Assembly: GCA_947066955.1 (NCBI GenBank)
Contig: CAMTAF010000033.1
Location: 1-34,643 of the forward strand
Length of the DNA: 34,643 nt
Source: an uncultured Hungatella sp.
GTDB taxonomy: Bacteria; Bacillota; Clostridia; Lachnospirales; Lachnospiraceae
Reading direction: 5' to 3'
Shown piece by piece: positions 23,648-32,080 of the stretch. The first letter of the stretch is position 1. Every line of letters starts with the position of its first letter. The translations under genes were made by a program, and so were the position numbers. Under the pieces are notes generated by a model. The model searched no databases and was not told the DNA's origin. It was given only the letters and a program-made list of their open reading frames with translations.

Positions 23648-24640
23648 TTATGCCAAAACCTCCCTGTAGACTCTCAGCACATTTTTATAAAATACCGCCT
23701 CGATCTCAGAGGGGAGAAATCCCTGCCTCCTCATCTCCTCCTCCAGAAGGGGAAGCCCGGAGCCGTCTTTCAGCTGGACAGGGCCGCCGAACCCGTCAAA
23801 ATCAGACCCAAGCCCCACACAGCCTATGCCTCCCACATTCTTCATATGCTTCATGTGGGCAACCATGTGGGCCGCGCGGCTCTCCCTCTCCTCTCCCTCC
23901 CTCCAGTCATGGAGAAAATCAGAGTAGTAGTTGATCCCCGCCACTCCTCCCCGCTCCCCCAGGCAGCGGATCATGGGGTCTGTGAGATTCCTGGGATGGC
24001 CGGCTAAGGCTCTGGCGTTAGAGTGGCTGGCCACAAAAGGCTTTTTCGTATGGCTGAACACATCCCAGATCCCGGCGTCATTTAGGTGGGAAATGTCGAT
24101 GATCATGCCCAGGCGCTCCATCTCCTCCAGAAATTCAAAGCCCTTTTGGGTCAGGCCGTGCTCCGTGTCCGGGTAACAGCCTTTATCCGGCCCTTCCGCC
24201 ACTGTCCGGTTAGGATATCCCAGCTCATTGGGAAAGTTCCAGGTGAGGGTCATCATCCGCGCTCCAAGACGGTAGAAGTCCCGCAAAAGCCTGACATCGC
24301 CTAAGCAGACGCCTCCCTCCTCCATGGTCAGCATGGCGGACATCCGGCCCTCCTCCCAGTTTTCGCGGATATCCTCGTAAGATCTTACCACGCCGATCAA
24401 GTCCCTGTTGGCCTCCATCTCTTCATAGAACGTGTCGATCATCTCCATGGCCTGCCGGAAAGGGTCCTCTGTCCGCCCCAAGTGGACGTAGATGGCAAAA
24501 TTCTGAAGCCCGTAATCTCCCTTCCTCATCTTCTCCAGATCCAGATGGAGGGCATTGCGTCGAAGACACAGATCCTCTCCCTTTTTCCGCCTCTCATAGA
24601 TCTCATAGATGGTATCACAATGCATGTCGGCTGCTTTCAT
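23648..24640 (-). CDS. Membrane dipeptidase (peptidase M19, renal dipeptidase family)
   Basis: 330 residues, standard family length. A zinc-dependent TIM-barrel dipeptidase: His7 and Asp9 (MHCDT), a Glu at 107/108 (TMEEGG), His185 (DISHLND), His206 (ASHSNAR) and Asp280 (GLGSDFDG) are the expected metal and substrate residues. It cleaves dipeptides, including some with D-amino acids; no signal peptide, so it acts in the cytosol. The ATG at 24640 has AGGAGG 6 nt upstream; the 43 upstream codons of the longer frame are Arg/Ala/Pro-rich and come from the GC-rich leader. Own promoter at 24810-24839. Confidence 0.95.
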   Translation of the reverse strand: MKAADMHCDTIYEIYERRKKGEDLCLRRNALHLDLEKMRKGDYGLQNFAIYVHLGRTEDPFRQAMEMIDTFYEEMEANRDLIGVVRSYEDIRENWEEGRMSAMLTMEEGGVCLGDVRLLRDFYRLGARMMTLTWNFPNELGYPNRTVAEGPDKGCYPDTEHGLTQKGFEFLEEMERLGMIIDISHLNDAGIWDVFSHTKKPFVASHSNARALAGHPRNLTDPMIRCLGERGGVAGINYYSDFLHDWREGEERESRAAHMVAHMKHMKNVGGIGCVGLGSDFDGFGGPVQLKDGSGLPLLEEEMRRQGFLPSEIEAVFYKNVLRVYREVLA

Positions 24641-24803
24641 GGCAATCCTCCTGCTTTTTCTTTTATCATATGCGCCCGTGCGCAATGGGGCAGGGGCGGC
24701 TTTCCCCTGCCGGCGGCGCCGGGGCGGGGCCGCGCAAGCGGCCACATTTCCTTTCCGCCATGTGCGCATAAAGAAGGCACTGCAGCCCCACGGGACGCCG
24801 CAA
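24641..24803 (-). ncRNA. Structured GC-rich 5' leader of the dipeptidase gene
   Basis: The predicted transcript start near 24803 leaves about 160 nt before the ATG. Within it TATGCGC and GCGCATA (24764-24770 and 24669-24675) form a 7-bp closing stem. Inside are GGCCGC-GCAA-GCGGCC (24728-24743; the loop reads TTGC in the minus-strand RNA) and GGCAGGGG/CCCCTGCC (24689-24696, 24704-24711). The closing stem ends about 15 nt before AGGAGG. The layout resembles a regulatory leader, but I match it to no known riboswitch, and it could be a GC-rich repeat element instead. Confidence 0.45.
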
Positions 24804-24809
24804 TGCCTT
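24774..24809 (-). terminator. Hairpin after the MacB-type permease gene
   Basis: AAGGCA-C-TGC (24774-24783) pairs with GCA-A-TGCCTT (24800-24809), 9 bp with one mismatch, 16-nt loop; minus strand continues CTTTATG. It lies 39 nt past the permease stop and could end the four-gene export operon. It overlaps the predicted start site of the dipeptidase transcript. Confidence 0.5.
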
Positions 24810-24839
24810 ATTCTATCACTTTCCCTGTCAAAAAGTCAA
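24810..24839 (-). promoter_or_regulatory. Promoter of the dipeptidase gene
   Basis: Minus strand: TTGACT (24834-24839), 18 bp, TAGAAT (24810-24815) with TGA before it (extended -10). It begins 9 nt past the stop codon of the permease gene, so the dipeptidase need not depend on the export operon. Confidence 0.7.
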
Positions 24840-24847
24840 GCCGATAC

Positions 24848-26026
24848 TCACTCACTTCTCAAAGCATCGATGGGATTTAGAGTCGCCGCCCTTCTGGCCG
24901 GGGCATACCCGAAAAACAGTCCGATGGCCACTGACACGGAGAAGGAGATGATCACCGCCGACGGGGTGGGCGTGGCTTCCAGGCCTGCCGCCGCCCCCAC
25001 CGCTGTGGTGGCCGCGCTTCCTAAGCCGATGCCGATGATCCCGCCCATGGCGCTCTGAACCGCCGCCTCGATGACAAACTGCTGCAGGATCACCCCTTTT
25101 CTCGCCCCCAGAGCCTTCCGGATGCCGATCTCCCTGGTCCTCTCTGTCACCGACACCAGCATGATGTTCATCACTCCCACGCCTGCCACCAAAAGGGAGA
25201 TTCCGGCGATTCCGCCAAGCCCTGCCGACACCATGGCGATCATGGAATTTAGGGAATCCAGCATCTCGCTCATGGCCGTCACATGGTACAGATCCTCGTT
25301 CTTAAAAATCTCCTGAAGAAATTCCTCGATCTGATCCGTGGCCTGGGAGGCGGTGTCTAAGCTGCGGATGGTAAAGATGTAGTTGCTGATATTGGCATTT
25401 CTGGACATCTTCACGGCGCAGCTGTAGGGAATCCACACAAAATCATCGGTTCCCCCGTCGTCCATATCTTCCTCATCCTGGCGCTCCGCGATCCCGGCGA
25501 TCCGGTAGGCGTAGCCCCCGATCTTCACCGTCTGGTCGATGGCTTTCTCCGGGCTGCCGTACAGCTCCGTGGCCACATAGTACCCCACCACGCACACCTT
25601 CTGGCGGGACACAATGTCCGAGTACTGGATGTTGCGCCCCTGGATCAGGTCATAATCTTTAATGTCCAGATATTCCTCGCTGACGCCTGTGACGCTGGTG
25701 GAGGACATGGAGTCATTGCCGTGCTTCACCACCGTATTTACATTGACAATGGGTGTCATATTGTCAAAAAGATCTTCGTTCCCCTCATAGAACTCATACA
25801 TCTCATCCACGGACACGGAGCGGGAGGATAAATTCACCACATTCACGTTGATCTGGTTGGTGCCGAGGCTGGCAAAGCTCTCTGTCATGTAGGACATGTA
25901 GGCGTTGACCAGACTCACCAGTATGATCACCGACGCCACGCCGATGATGATGCCCAGCATGGTCAGGAAGGACCGCATTTTGTTGCTTCTTATACTTTTT
26001 AAAGCCAGTTTAAAGGATTGCAGCAT
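24848..26026 (-). CDS. MacB/FtsX-type ABC permease
   Basis: 392 residues. The N-terminal [31 protein letters not shown] (8-38) is the MacB hallmark first helix, followed by an extracytoplasmic MacB_PCD domain (about 45-235) and a C-terminal FtsX block with three helices: [38 protein letters not shown]-like and [15 protein letters not shown]. These proteins are mechanotransmitters that drive extracytoplasmic release of peptides, toxins or lipids rather than pore transporters. The ATG overlaps the ATPase gene by 17 nt, so translation is coupled. Last gene of the SLH-HlyD-ATPase-permease operon. Confidence 0.94.
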   Translation of the reverse strand: [392 protein letters not shown]

Positions 26027-26717
26027 ACTCGTTCACATCTCCGTCAAAATTGATCTTTCCGTCGTGGATCCGCACCACCCGCTTTGCCTCCAGGGCAATG
26101 GAACTGTCGTGGGTGATGATCACAATGGTGTTGCCTTCTTTGTTCAGCTCCTTTAAAAAATCAAGGACCTCCCGGCTGGTTCTGGAATCCAGGGCTCCTG
26201 TTGGCTCGTCGGCCAGGATCAGGGACGGTTCCCCGGCCAGAGCCCTGGCGATGGAGACCCTCTGCTGCTGGCCGCCGGACAGCTGGGCAGGAAGATTCTT
26301 CCACTTCTCCTCCAGGCCCACCCTCTTTAAGGATTCCAGGGCCCGCTCCCTCCTCTCCTGGGCCGGAACCCCGGCATAGAGAAGAGGCAGCTCCACATTC
26401 TCCAGAAGGTTTAGCTTCGGAAGGAGATTGTACTGCTGGAAGATGAAGCCGATCATCTTGTTGCGGATGTGGGCCAGCTGGTCATCGCTCATCTCGCTGG
26501 TGTCCTCGCCGCCTAAAAGGTACTCCCCGTCCGTGGGCACATCCAGGGCCCCGATGATGTTCATGAGGGTGGATTTGCCGCTTCCCGACTTTCCCACAAT
26601 GGCCACAAACTCCCCTCTGTTGATGGTCAGGCTCACATCGTCGCTGGCCCGCACCTCCTCGGAACCCATCTCATAGATCTTGTAGATATGTCTCAGTTGG
26701 ATCAAAGGTTCTTCCAT
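26010..26717 (-). CDS. MacB-type ABC ATPase
   Basis: 235 residues. Walker A GKSGSGKST (42-50), Q-loop in FIFQQYNLLPKLNLLENVELPLLY, signature LSGGQQQR, Walker B LILADEPTGALD and switch ITHD. The QQYNLLP and ADEPTGALDSRTS motifs mark the LolD/MacB/FtsE-like class that works with FtsX-type permeases. The ATG at 26717 has GGGGGG 6 nt upstream; an ATG 7 codons earlier would overlap the adaptor gene stop and lies before the ribosome site. Export partner of the permease that follows. Confidence 0.94.
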   Translation of the reverse strand: MEEPLIQLRHIYKIYEMGSEEVRASDDVSLTINRGEFVAIVGKSGSGKSTLMNIIGALDVPTDGEYLLGGEDTSEMSDDQLAHIRNKMIGFIFQQYNLLPKLNLLENVELPLLYAGVPAQERRERALESLKRVGLEEKWKNLPAQLSGGQQQRVSIARALAGEPSLILADEPTGALDSRTSREVLDFLKELNKEGNTIVIITHDSSIALEAKRVVRIHDGKINFDGDVNEYAAIL

Positions 26718-26731
26718 GTCAGTCCCCCCTG

Positions 26732-28480
26732 TCACCATCCGCCGCCGGACCGTCCGCCGCCGCCAGGACCTCCGCCGCCGGGATTTCCTCCCCCGCCGGG
26801 GCCTCCCATGCCCCCGGGACCGCCCATATTGCCGGGCATCATGTTAAATCCGCCGCTCTGGGAAGATTGGGACACATAGACTTCATCCCCCTCCGACAGG
26901 CCGCTTACGATCTCCACATAGTCGTCGTTCATAAGCCCGGTCTCCACCTCCACGGCCCGAAAACCCGCAGGCACCGGGCCGTCGCTCTCTGTGACAGAGT
27001 CGTCCTTCACATAGACCCGGTTGCCCCTCATGAGGGAATCCACAGGGATCATCAGGGTGTCCTCTGTCTGGGCCAGGATAATGCTGCCGTCCACGTTCAT
27101 GCCTGGAAGGAGATCCTTTGTCTCATCCAGGGTAACGGTCACCGGGTAGTTGGTGACGCCGTTGGAGTAGGAGCCTGCAAGACTTATGTTCGTCACCTTT
27201 CCGGAAAACGTCTCCCCCTCAAAGGCATCTGCAGTGATCTCCACCTGCTGCCCCACAGCCACGCTGTGGACATCCAGCTCATCCACGGACATCTCAAAGG
27301 TCAGCTGGGACAGGTCATAAATCACTGCCAGGGTCACCGCGCTTTGGCCGCCGACGCTGATCTTGTCTCCCGCCTTGGTGTTTTTGGTGATCACCGTGCC
27401 GGAGATGGGGGCGGTGATGGTGTAATTCTCGTAGGAATCCTGGGCATTGGTCAGTTTGCTCTGGGAGGATTCCAGGGACTCCTTTGCCTGATCCATGGAA
27501 TTCCTGAAGGTCCGGATGAGGTTTTCCGCCGTCTTGTCTGTCATACGGAAAAACGCGGTTCCTTTTCCCACATAGTCCCCCTCATTCACAAGAACCGAGG
27601 CGATCTCCACGCTTCCTGAGATGTCGGCGCTCATGACCGTGTCCAGGGTGGGCTCAAAGACAGCTTCCTGGGCGCACACAAGCTCCCCGATCCGGACCGT
27701 GGCTGAGGATTCCTGGGTGAGGCCGCCGGGGTTCGCCACCTCAACCGTCACATAGCGCACCAGCCGGCCCCCTGTCATGGTCCCCTCCATGGTACTCACC
27801 GCGGTGACAACTCCTCCGATCTGCTCCCCTGTGTCGGAGAGGGTGATCACCGCCTCATTGCCCACCCCGATGGCGGCCGCGTCATTGCTCAGAAAAGGAG
27901 CCTTGAGCTTCATCACCTGATCGTTGTAGACATCCGCCAGCTTGGTTCCGGCGCTGACCTTGTCGCCCTCCTTTACGTAGAGGGTCTTGATAAATCCCGT
28001 CTCCGTGGACTTGTATGTATTGCCGCTGTAGTCGGCCACGGCCTGGTTGTAATCCTCAACAGCCAGGTCGTAGGAGGTCTGGGCCCGCTCCACCGAGTTC
28101 TGGGCCGTATTCAGCTCCGTCTCCACCGACGACGCGTCGATGACATACAGGACCTGACCCTCTGTCACCGAATCCCCCTCCTCAAAATCCGCTGTGATCA
28201 CGTCTCCTGACACCAGGGATGTGATGTTGTAGGTGTCCTTGGGGGACAGACTTCCTGACGAGGACAGGGAGGAGGTGATACTGCCCCGCTGCACCGTGGC
28301 AGTCTTCTGCTCTGTCATATCTTTTGCCGGGCCGGATGCCTTTTGGGAATACTGCCCATATCCCACTGCCGCAATTGCCACAACCGCGGCTGCCGCCAGC
28401 ACTCTGGCCGCTTTCTGCTTTCCCGTAAGCCTGCGGCCCCGCTTCTTTTTCTTCTTCTCTTTCTCTGATATCTCTGCCAT
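26732..28480 (-). CDS. HlyD/MacA-like membrane fusion adaptor with duplicated lipoyl domains and Gly-rich tail
   Basis: 582 residues, well above the usual 350-450. Lys/Arg-rich cytoplasmic start, one membrane helix (about 23-42), then four half-lipoyl motifs: at 88-115 (SGDVITADFEEGDSVTEGQ), 158-190 (TGFIKTLYVKEGDKVSAGT), 286-316 (SGSVEIASVLVNEGDYVGKG) and 357-390 (ISGTVITKNTKAGDKISVGG). Helical hairpin pieces lie at 116-150 and 317-350, with beta-barrel and membrane-proximal domains at about 395-540. This suggests an internal duplication of the lipoyl/hairpin unit. The last 40 residues are GGPGG-type repeats ending in Trp. In Gram-positive MacAB-like systems the adaptor bridges the permease and the wall side; the Gly-rich tail is unusual. 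Confidence 0.92.
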   Translation of the reverse strand: MAEISEKEKKKKKRGRRLTGKQKAARVLAAAAVVAIAAVGYGQYSQKASGPAKDMTEQKTATVQRGSITSSLSSSGSLSPKDTYNITSLVSGDVITADFEEGDSVTEGQVLYVIDASSVETELNTAQNSVERAQTSYDLAVEDYNQAVADYSGNTYKSTETGFIKTLYVKEGDKVSAGTKLADVYNDQVMKLKAPFLSNDAAAIGVGNEAVITLSDTGEQIGGVVTAVSTMEGTMTGGRLVRYVTVEVANPGGLTQESSATVRIGELVCAQEAVFEPTLDTVMSADISGSVEIASVLVNEGDYVGKGTAFFRMTDKTAENLIRTFRNSMDQAKESLESSQSKLTNAQDSYENYTITAPISGTVITKNTKAGDKISVGGQSAVTLAVIYDLSQLTFEMSVDELDVHSVAVGQQVEITADAFEGETFSGKVTNISLAGSYSNGVTNYPVTVTLDETKDLLPGMNVDGSIILAQTEDTLMIPVDSLMRGNRVYVKDDSVTESDGPVPAGFRAVEVETGLMNDDYVEIVSGLSEGDEVYVSQSSQSGGFNMMPGNMGGPGGMGGPGGGGNPGGGGPGGGGRSGGGW

Positions 28481-28492
28481 GATCCTGCCCTC

Positions 28493-29590
28493 TTAGTATT
28501 CGATATAATCTGTCACAGTGTAGGACTCCATACCGTCGGTCCCGCCGGTCTTCTCACAGATCAGGATCACTTTGTCCCCCACCTGCATGTCTCCGTAGAT
28601 GGAAAACGCGAACTGGACATCAGAATCTCGCAGCTTAAACTCCGTCTCCCCGTACTCCTCCAGCATAACCACGCTGGGATTCATCACATTGGTGGAGCTG
28701 TAGAAAATGCCGCTGATCTCCCCTTTGACAGCCACCATGTTGCTCCCGTCAAGCTGACTCTCCGTGTCCATGCTGTAGACCCACACGGTCTTTGTGCTCA
28801 CATTGTAGTAGATGACCACAAATCCCTCTGCCTTGGCCTGCTTCACCCGCTCCAGCGTGGACATCCTGCCATCCAGATAAAAGGTAGTCTCGCTGATCTT
28901 AAAGGGCACATAGTCGTCAAGAGTATCGTTTTTCTTCACCACCTTGGGGCCCTTCAGCTCATTGTCCGCAATGGTCAGAGGGTTTACCTGGCCGTCGTCG
29001 GAGAGTTCATACCCCAGAACCGTGCAGTAGTCTCTCCCCTCTGCGGTCTCGGCGCAAAGAAGGTTATAGAACAGGTTGACGCAGTCCCGCTGGGTCAGCA
29101 CCTCCAGAGGCTCCCTGCCGATGTTCTCCCCCAGCTCCAGATAATTGTATCTGGCCCACCTGCCCTCAAGCTGGCTGCCGGTAAAGTCCTGGTCCGTATA
29201 GCCTAAGAGGGCCAGGATGCCTCTCACGGCTTCCTGCAGGGTGATCTGCTGATCCGGCTTAAACTGTCCTCCCAGATACCCGCTCATCCAGCCCTTCTCC
29301 GACGCGGTGCGCACGGCAAAGGCATAGGGGCTCTCGGCAGATACATCGGAAAACACCGCCGTGGTGCCGGTCTGGAGAGCCGACTGGCGGTAGCTGCTGG
29401 CATTTAACAGCATCTGGGCGTATTCCCCCCTGGTCACCGGGGCATCCTCCTCCGTGATGTTCATGATCCCGGTGAGCCTCATGACCTTTTGTCTCAGCTC
29501 ATAATTACCAGATGCCTCCGCTGAAAAAGGCATCCCTGCGGCAAGAACCGCAGCCGTTGTTACACAGGCTGCCAATTGATGTCGGTTCAT
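28493..29590 (-). CDS. Exported SLH-domain protein, first gene of the MacAB-like operon
   Basis: 365 residues. Signal peptide with likely cleavage after AEA (residue 26). Residues 30-190 look like S-layer-homology repeats: EDAPVTRGEYAQMLLNA, AVFSDVSAESPYAFAVRTASEKGWMSGY (the typical F-D-V.....A.....G..GY pattern) and LTQRDCVNLFYNLL. The C-terminal 170 residues (about 195-365) are beta-rich with no motif I recognise. SLH domains bind secondary wall polymers, so the protein should sit at the cell surface. It is followed by the adaptor gene after only 12 nt, which suggests it is a surface partner of the export complex. GGAGGAG 7 nt before the ATG. Confidence 0.88.
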   Translation of the reverse strand: MNRHQLAACVTTAAVLAAGMPFSAEASGNYELRQKVMRLTGIMNITEEDAPVTRGEYAQMLLNASSYRQSALQTGTTAVFSDVSAESPYAFAVRTASEKGWMSGYLGGQFKPDQQITLQEAVRGILALLGYTDQDFTGSQLEGRWARYNYLELGENIGREPLEVLTQRDCVNLFYNLLCAETAEGRDYCTVLGYELSDDGQVNPLTIADNELKGPKVVKKNDTLDDYVPFKISETTFYLDGRMSTLERVKQAKAEGFVVIYYNVSTKTVWVYSMDTESQLDGSNMVAVKGEISGIFYSSTNVMNPSVVMLEEYGETEFKLRDSDVQFAFSIYGDMQVGDKVILICEKTGGTDGMESYTVTDYIEY

Positions 29591-29656
29591 ATGACTACTC
29601 CTCCCAGATTGTTTTTATAGTTGGCAGTAACGATTTTCCTATACTTTACCAGGGAG

Positions 29657-29689
29657 TTGTGTCTATTTTGTGTTCATTTCGTGTTTATT
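29657..29689. promoter_or_regulatory. Three 11-bp direct repeats upstream of the export operon
   Basis: TTGTGTCTATT (29657-29667), TTGTGTTCATT (29668-29678) and TCGTGTTTATT (29679-29689) are contiguous, consensus T-Y-GTGT-Y-Y-ATT. An exact 11-bp period is what OmpR/PhoP-family response regulators recognise. The block lies 67-99 bp before the SLH-protein start codon, an activator position. The regulator gene is not in this window. Confidence 0.7.
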
Positions 29690-29701
29690 TTTCCAAATTT
29701 C

Positions 29702-31264
29702 CTACATCAGGGGAGCGATCAGGCGCAGCCCCCGCCCTGCCAGCTTCTGGTAGAAGGGATAGGACCGGCAGGTCTGCCTGGTGATCTTCTGGCACTGTGT
29801 CAGGGTATTCTGAAAGTCCCCTTCCACATCCGCCACGGTCTTGTTCCTGTACAAAAATGCCCCGCATTCAAAGTGGTGGTACAAGCTGCGGAAATCCAGA
29901 TTAATGGTTCCCACCACCGCCTTCTCGTCATCGCTTGTAAATACCTTTGCGTGGACAAAGCCCGGGGTAAACTCATAGATCTCCACCCCGCCATCCAGAA
30001 GCTCCTCATAGTAAGTGTGAGCCAGGAAAAACGCGTACTTTTTATCCGGAATGTGAGGCATGATGATCCTCACCTCCACCCCTCTCTTGGCCGCGAAGAT
30101 CAGGGCATTGATCATCTCGTCGTCCAGAATCAGATAGGGCGTCATGATGTGGACATATTCTTTCGCCCCATAGAGGATATCCATGTACACACATTTTCCC
30201 ACAGGTTCATGATCCAAGGGGCTGTCGCCGTAGGGCATGACAAACCCCTGCCCCTCCTGTTTCTTTCCCTCTCTCACTGCCGCCCCTGCCAGGTATTTCT
30301 CATAGGGAACCGGGGTCTTCTCCCAGACGTTCCAGTTTTGCAAAAACATCACAGAAAAGCTTTTTACCGCATCCCCTTTCACCATCACCGCCGTGTCCTT
30401 CCAGAAGCCGAACCTGGGCTTCTGATTAATGTACTCGTCAGCCAGATTGATCCCTCCCGTAAAGGCCGTATGCCCGTCAATGACCACGATCTTCCTGTGG
30501 TCCCGGTTGTTCTGGTAGGAGGACAGCAGAGGACGGATGGGGGCAAATGCCTTGCACCGGATGCCTTTTGCTTCCATCTTTTTGGGATAGTTGTAGGGAA
30601 GGAGCACCAGGTCGCACATGCCGTCGTACAGGAAACGGACCTCCACTCCCTGTCTGGCCTTGTCCTCCAAAATCTCCAGGATGGAATCCCACATGATCCC
30701 CGGCTCCACGATAAAGTATTCCAGAAAGATGAAGCTTTCTGCCTTTTTAAGTTCTTCCTTCAGCCTCTCAAACTTGTCCTGTCCTGTGGGAAAATAGGTG
30801 ACATCCGTATTTTCATATATGGGAAATCCCCCTTTTTCCGACACATATCTGGCCAGAGTGGCCGTCAGCCGGTCCTCTTCCCGAAGATGCTTTTCTGCTT
30901 CTCTGTCCTGTTTTAAATAGCTTCTTGATTCCCTCACCAGATGATTGGCCCGCCTGGCGTAAAACCGGCTTCCCAGATCTGCCTCAATCATAATATAGAG
31001 CAGGGTCCCGAATACCGGGAACACCAGCACCGGTATAATCCAGCCAAGCTTAAAGCTGGGATTATCCCGTTTGTTGATAATGTAAATACAGGTCACCCCG
31101 CCTAAGAGTATGAGAGCTCCGTAGACATGGAGAGAATAGTCCCTCAGCCACCGTATGATGCCGAACAGCACAAATACCTGGACCAGCACAAACACCACCA
31201 CATAGGCTGTGCGCCCGAACACAATGCGCAGTAAACTCCTCAATCTTCTTTTGTAATTCTTCAT
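29702..31264 (-). CDS. cls: Cardiolipin synthase (phospholipase D family)
   Basis: 520 residues. Two N-terminal membrane helices (about 18-40 and 46-64) with a further hydrophobic stretch (73-92), then two PLD catalytic motifs: His256-Lys258-Asp263 (DHRKIVVID) and His438-Lys440-Asp445 (FVHAKVFTSD). This is the standard bacterial Cls layout, condensing two phosphatidylglycerols into cardiolipin and glycerol. The ATG at 31264 is used because AGGAGG lies 11 nt upstream; a start 9 codons earlier would put that site inside the gene. Promoter at 31301-31329. Lies downstream of ribU in the same orientation, but with its own promoter. Confidence 0.94.
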   Translation of the reverse strand: MKNYKRRLRSLLRIVFGRTAYVVVFVLVQVFVLFGIIRWLRDYSLHVYGALILLGGVTCIYIINKRDNPSFKLGWIIPVLVFPVFGTLLYIMIEADLGSRFYARRANHLVRESRSYLKQDREAEKHLREEDRLTATLARYVSEKGGFPIYENTDVTYFPTGQDKFERLKEELKKAESFIFLEYFIVEPGIMWDSILEILEDKARQGVEVRFLYDGMCDLVLLPYNYPKKMEAKGIRCKAFAPIRPLLSSYQNNRDHRKIVVIDGHTAFTGGINLADEYINQKPRFGFWKDTAVMVKGDAVKSFSVMFLQNWNVWEKTPVPYEKYLAGAAVREGKKQEGQGFVMPYGDSPLDHEPVGKCVYMDILYGAKEYVHIMTPYLILDDEMINALIFAAKRGVEVRIIMPHIPDKKYAFFLAHTYYEELLDGGVEIYEFTPGFVHAKVFTSDDEKAVVGTINLDFRSLYHHFECGAFLYRNKTVADVEGDFQNTLTQCQKITRQTCRSYPFYQKLAGRGLRLIAPLM

Positions 31265-31300
31265 AATATAAAAAGCCTCCTGACCTTGCATTTTCCATCT

Positions 31301-31329
31301 ATTTTAACTCAGTTCTCATGGAATGGCAA
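31301..31329 (-). promoter_or_regulatory. Promoter of the cardiolipin synthase gene
   Basis: Minus strand: TTGCCA (31324-31329), 17 bp, TAAAAT (31301-31306), 37 bp before the ATG, in the 86-bp gap after ribU. Confidence 0.72.
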
Positions 31330-31350
31330 GACAGGAGGCCGGATTGGAGA

Positions 31351-31965
31351 TCAGCCGTGGATAATGACGCTGATTCTCTTGTACACCAAGGTGGTGATCA
31401 GAGATACCAGGGCGCCTTTTATCAAGTTGAATGGAGCCACTGCGAGAAACACGAAGGTCCACACGCTGCTGATAGCCGGATTGATGGCCGCCCCGGCCTG
31501 AAGGATGGACTCCAGCGGCATAAAATTAGAGTAAAAAGGCAGCATCACCACCGCGTTGAGGACAGCCCCCACAAGAGCCATACAGACCGTCCCCACCACC
31601 ATGCCTATGATGGCTCCTTTTTTGGTCTTTTTCATCTTATAAATAATCCCTGCCGGCAAAATAAGGGCGCATCCGATGCAGATGTTGGCAAACTCTCCCA
31701 CAAAACCGGTGCTGGTGGGCTTCAGCACCAGCTTTACCAGGATCTTTACCCCCTCGATGACGGCTCCGGCCACAGGTCCCATGGCAAAGGTTCCTATGAG
31801 CACCGGAATCTCGCTTAAATCCAGCCCGTAAAAGGACGGGGCTATGAAGGGAAGGGGAAATTCAAAGAGCATCAGAACCGCGCCGATGGCCCCCAGCATG
31901 CCCATCAAAACCACATTTTTTACATCCAACAGTTTCTTTGTCTTTGCCGCTGTTACTGCTTTCAT
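31351..31965 (-). CDS. ribU: Riboflavin ECF transporter S component
   Basis: 204 residues, about 5-6 membrane helices. MLGAIGAVLMLFEFPLPFIAPSFYGLDLSEIPVLIG (22-57) is the characteristic RibU substrate-binding region, and VVGTVCMALVGAVLNAVVMLPFY is a conserved later block. It captures riboflavin and works with shared EcfA/A'/T subunits encoded elsewhere. Assignment is firmly supported by the FMN riboswitch and terminator in its leader. GGAGG 9 nt before the ATG. Confidence 0.95.
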   Translation of the reverse strand: MKAVTAAKTKKLLDVKNVVLMGMLGAIGAVLMLFEFPLPFIAPSFYGLDLSEIPVLIGTFAMGPVAGAVIEGVKILVKLVLKPTSTGFVGEFANICIGCALILPAGIIYKMKKTKKGAIIGMVVGTVCMALVGAVLNAVVMLPFYSNFMPLESILQAGAAINPAISSVWTFVFLAVAPFNLIKGALVSLITTLVYKRISVIIHG

Positions 31966-31999
31966 ACTTTCTTATCCTCCTTTGATCGTTCACATCCTG

Positions 32000-32026
32000 G
32001 AGTAGGGGAAGCGTTTCCCCCTACTC
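32000..32026 (-). other. Hairpin between riboswitch terminator and ribU
   Basis: GAGTAGGGGAA (32000-32010) pairs with TTCCCC-C-TACTC (32015-32026) around a GCGT loop, 11 bp with one bulge. No T tract follows on the minus strand. It lies about 15 nt upstream of the ribU ribosome site and may stabilise the read-through mRNA or tune translation. Confidence 0.55.
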
Positions 32027-32040
32027 GGAGCCCATGTGCA

Positions 32041-32080
32041 TAAAAGAGGCCCCAAGTATCCTCCGATACTCAGGGCCTTA
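32041..32080 (-). terminator. Riboswitch-controlled terminator of ribU
   Basis: Minus strand AGGCCCTGAGTATC pairs with GATACTTGGGGCCT (32047-32078; 14 positions including two G-T pairs) around GGAG, followed by CTTTTATG. It is the expression platform: FMN binding should favour this stem and stop transcription before ribU. Confidence 0.88.

Noticed and set aside
29621-30916. 431-codon plus-strand frame opposite cardiolipin synthase
   Set aside because: It is antisense to a gene with two intact PLD motifs; the His/Val/Leu-rich translation matches no family.
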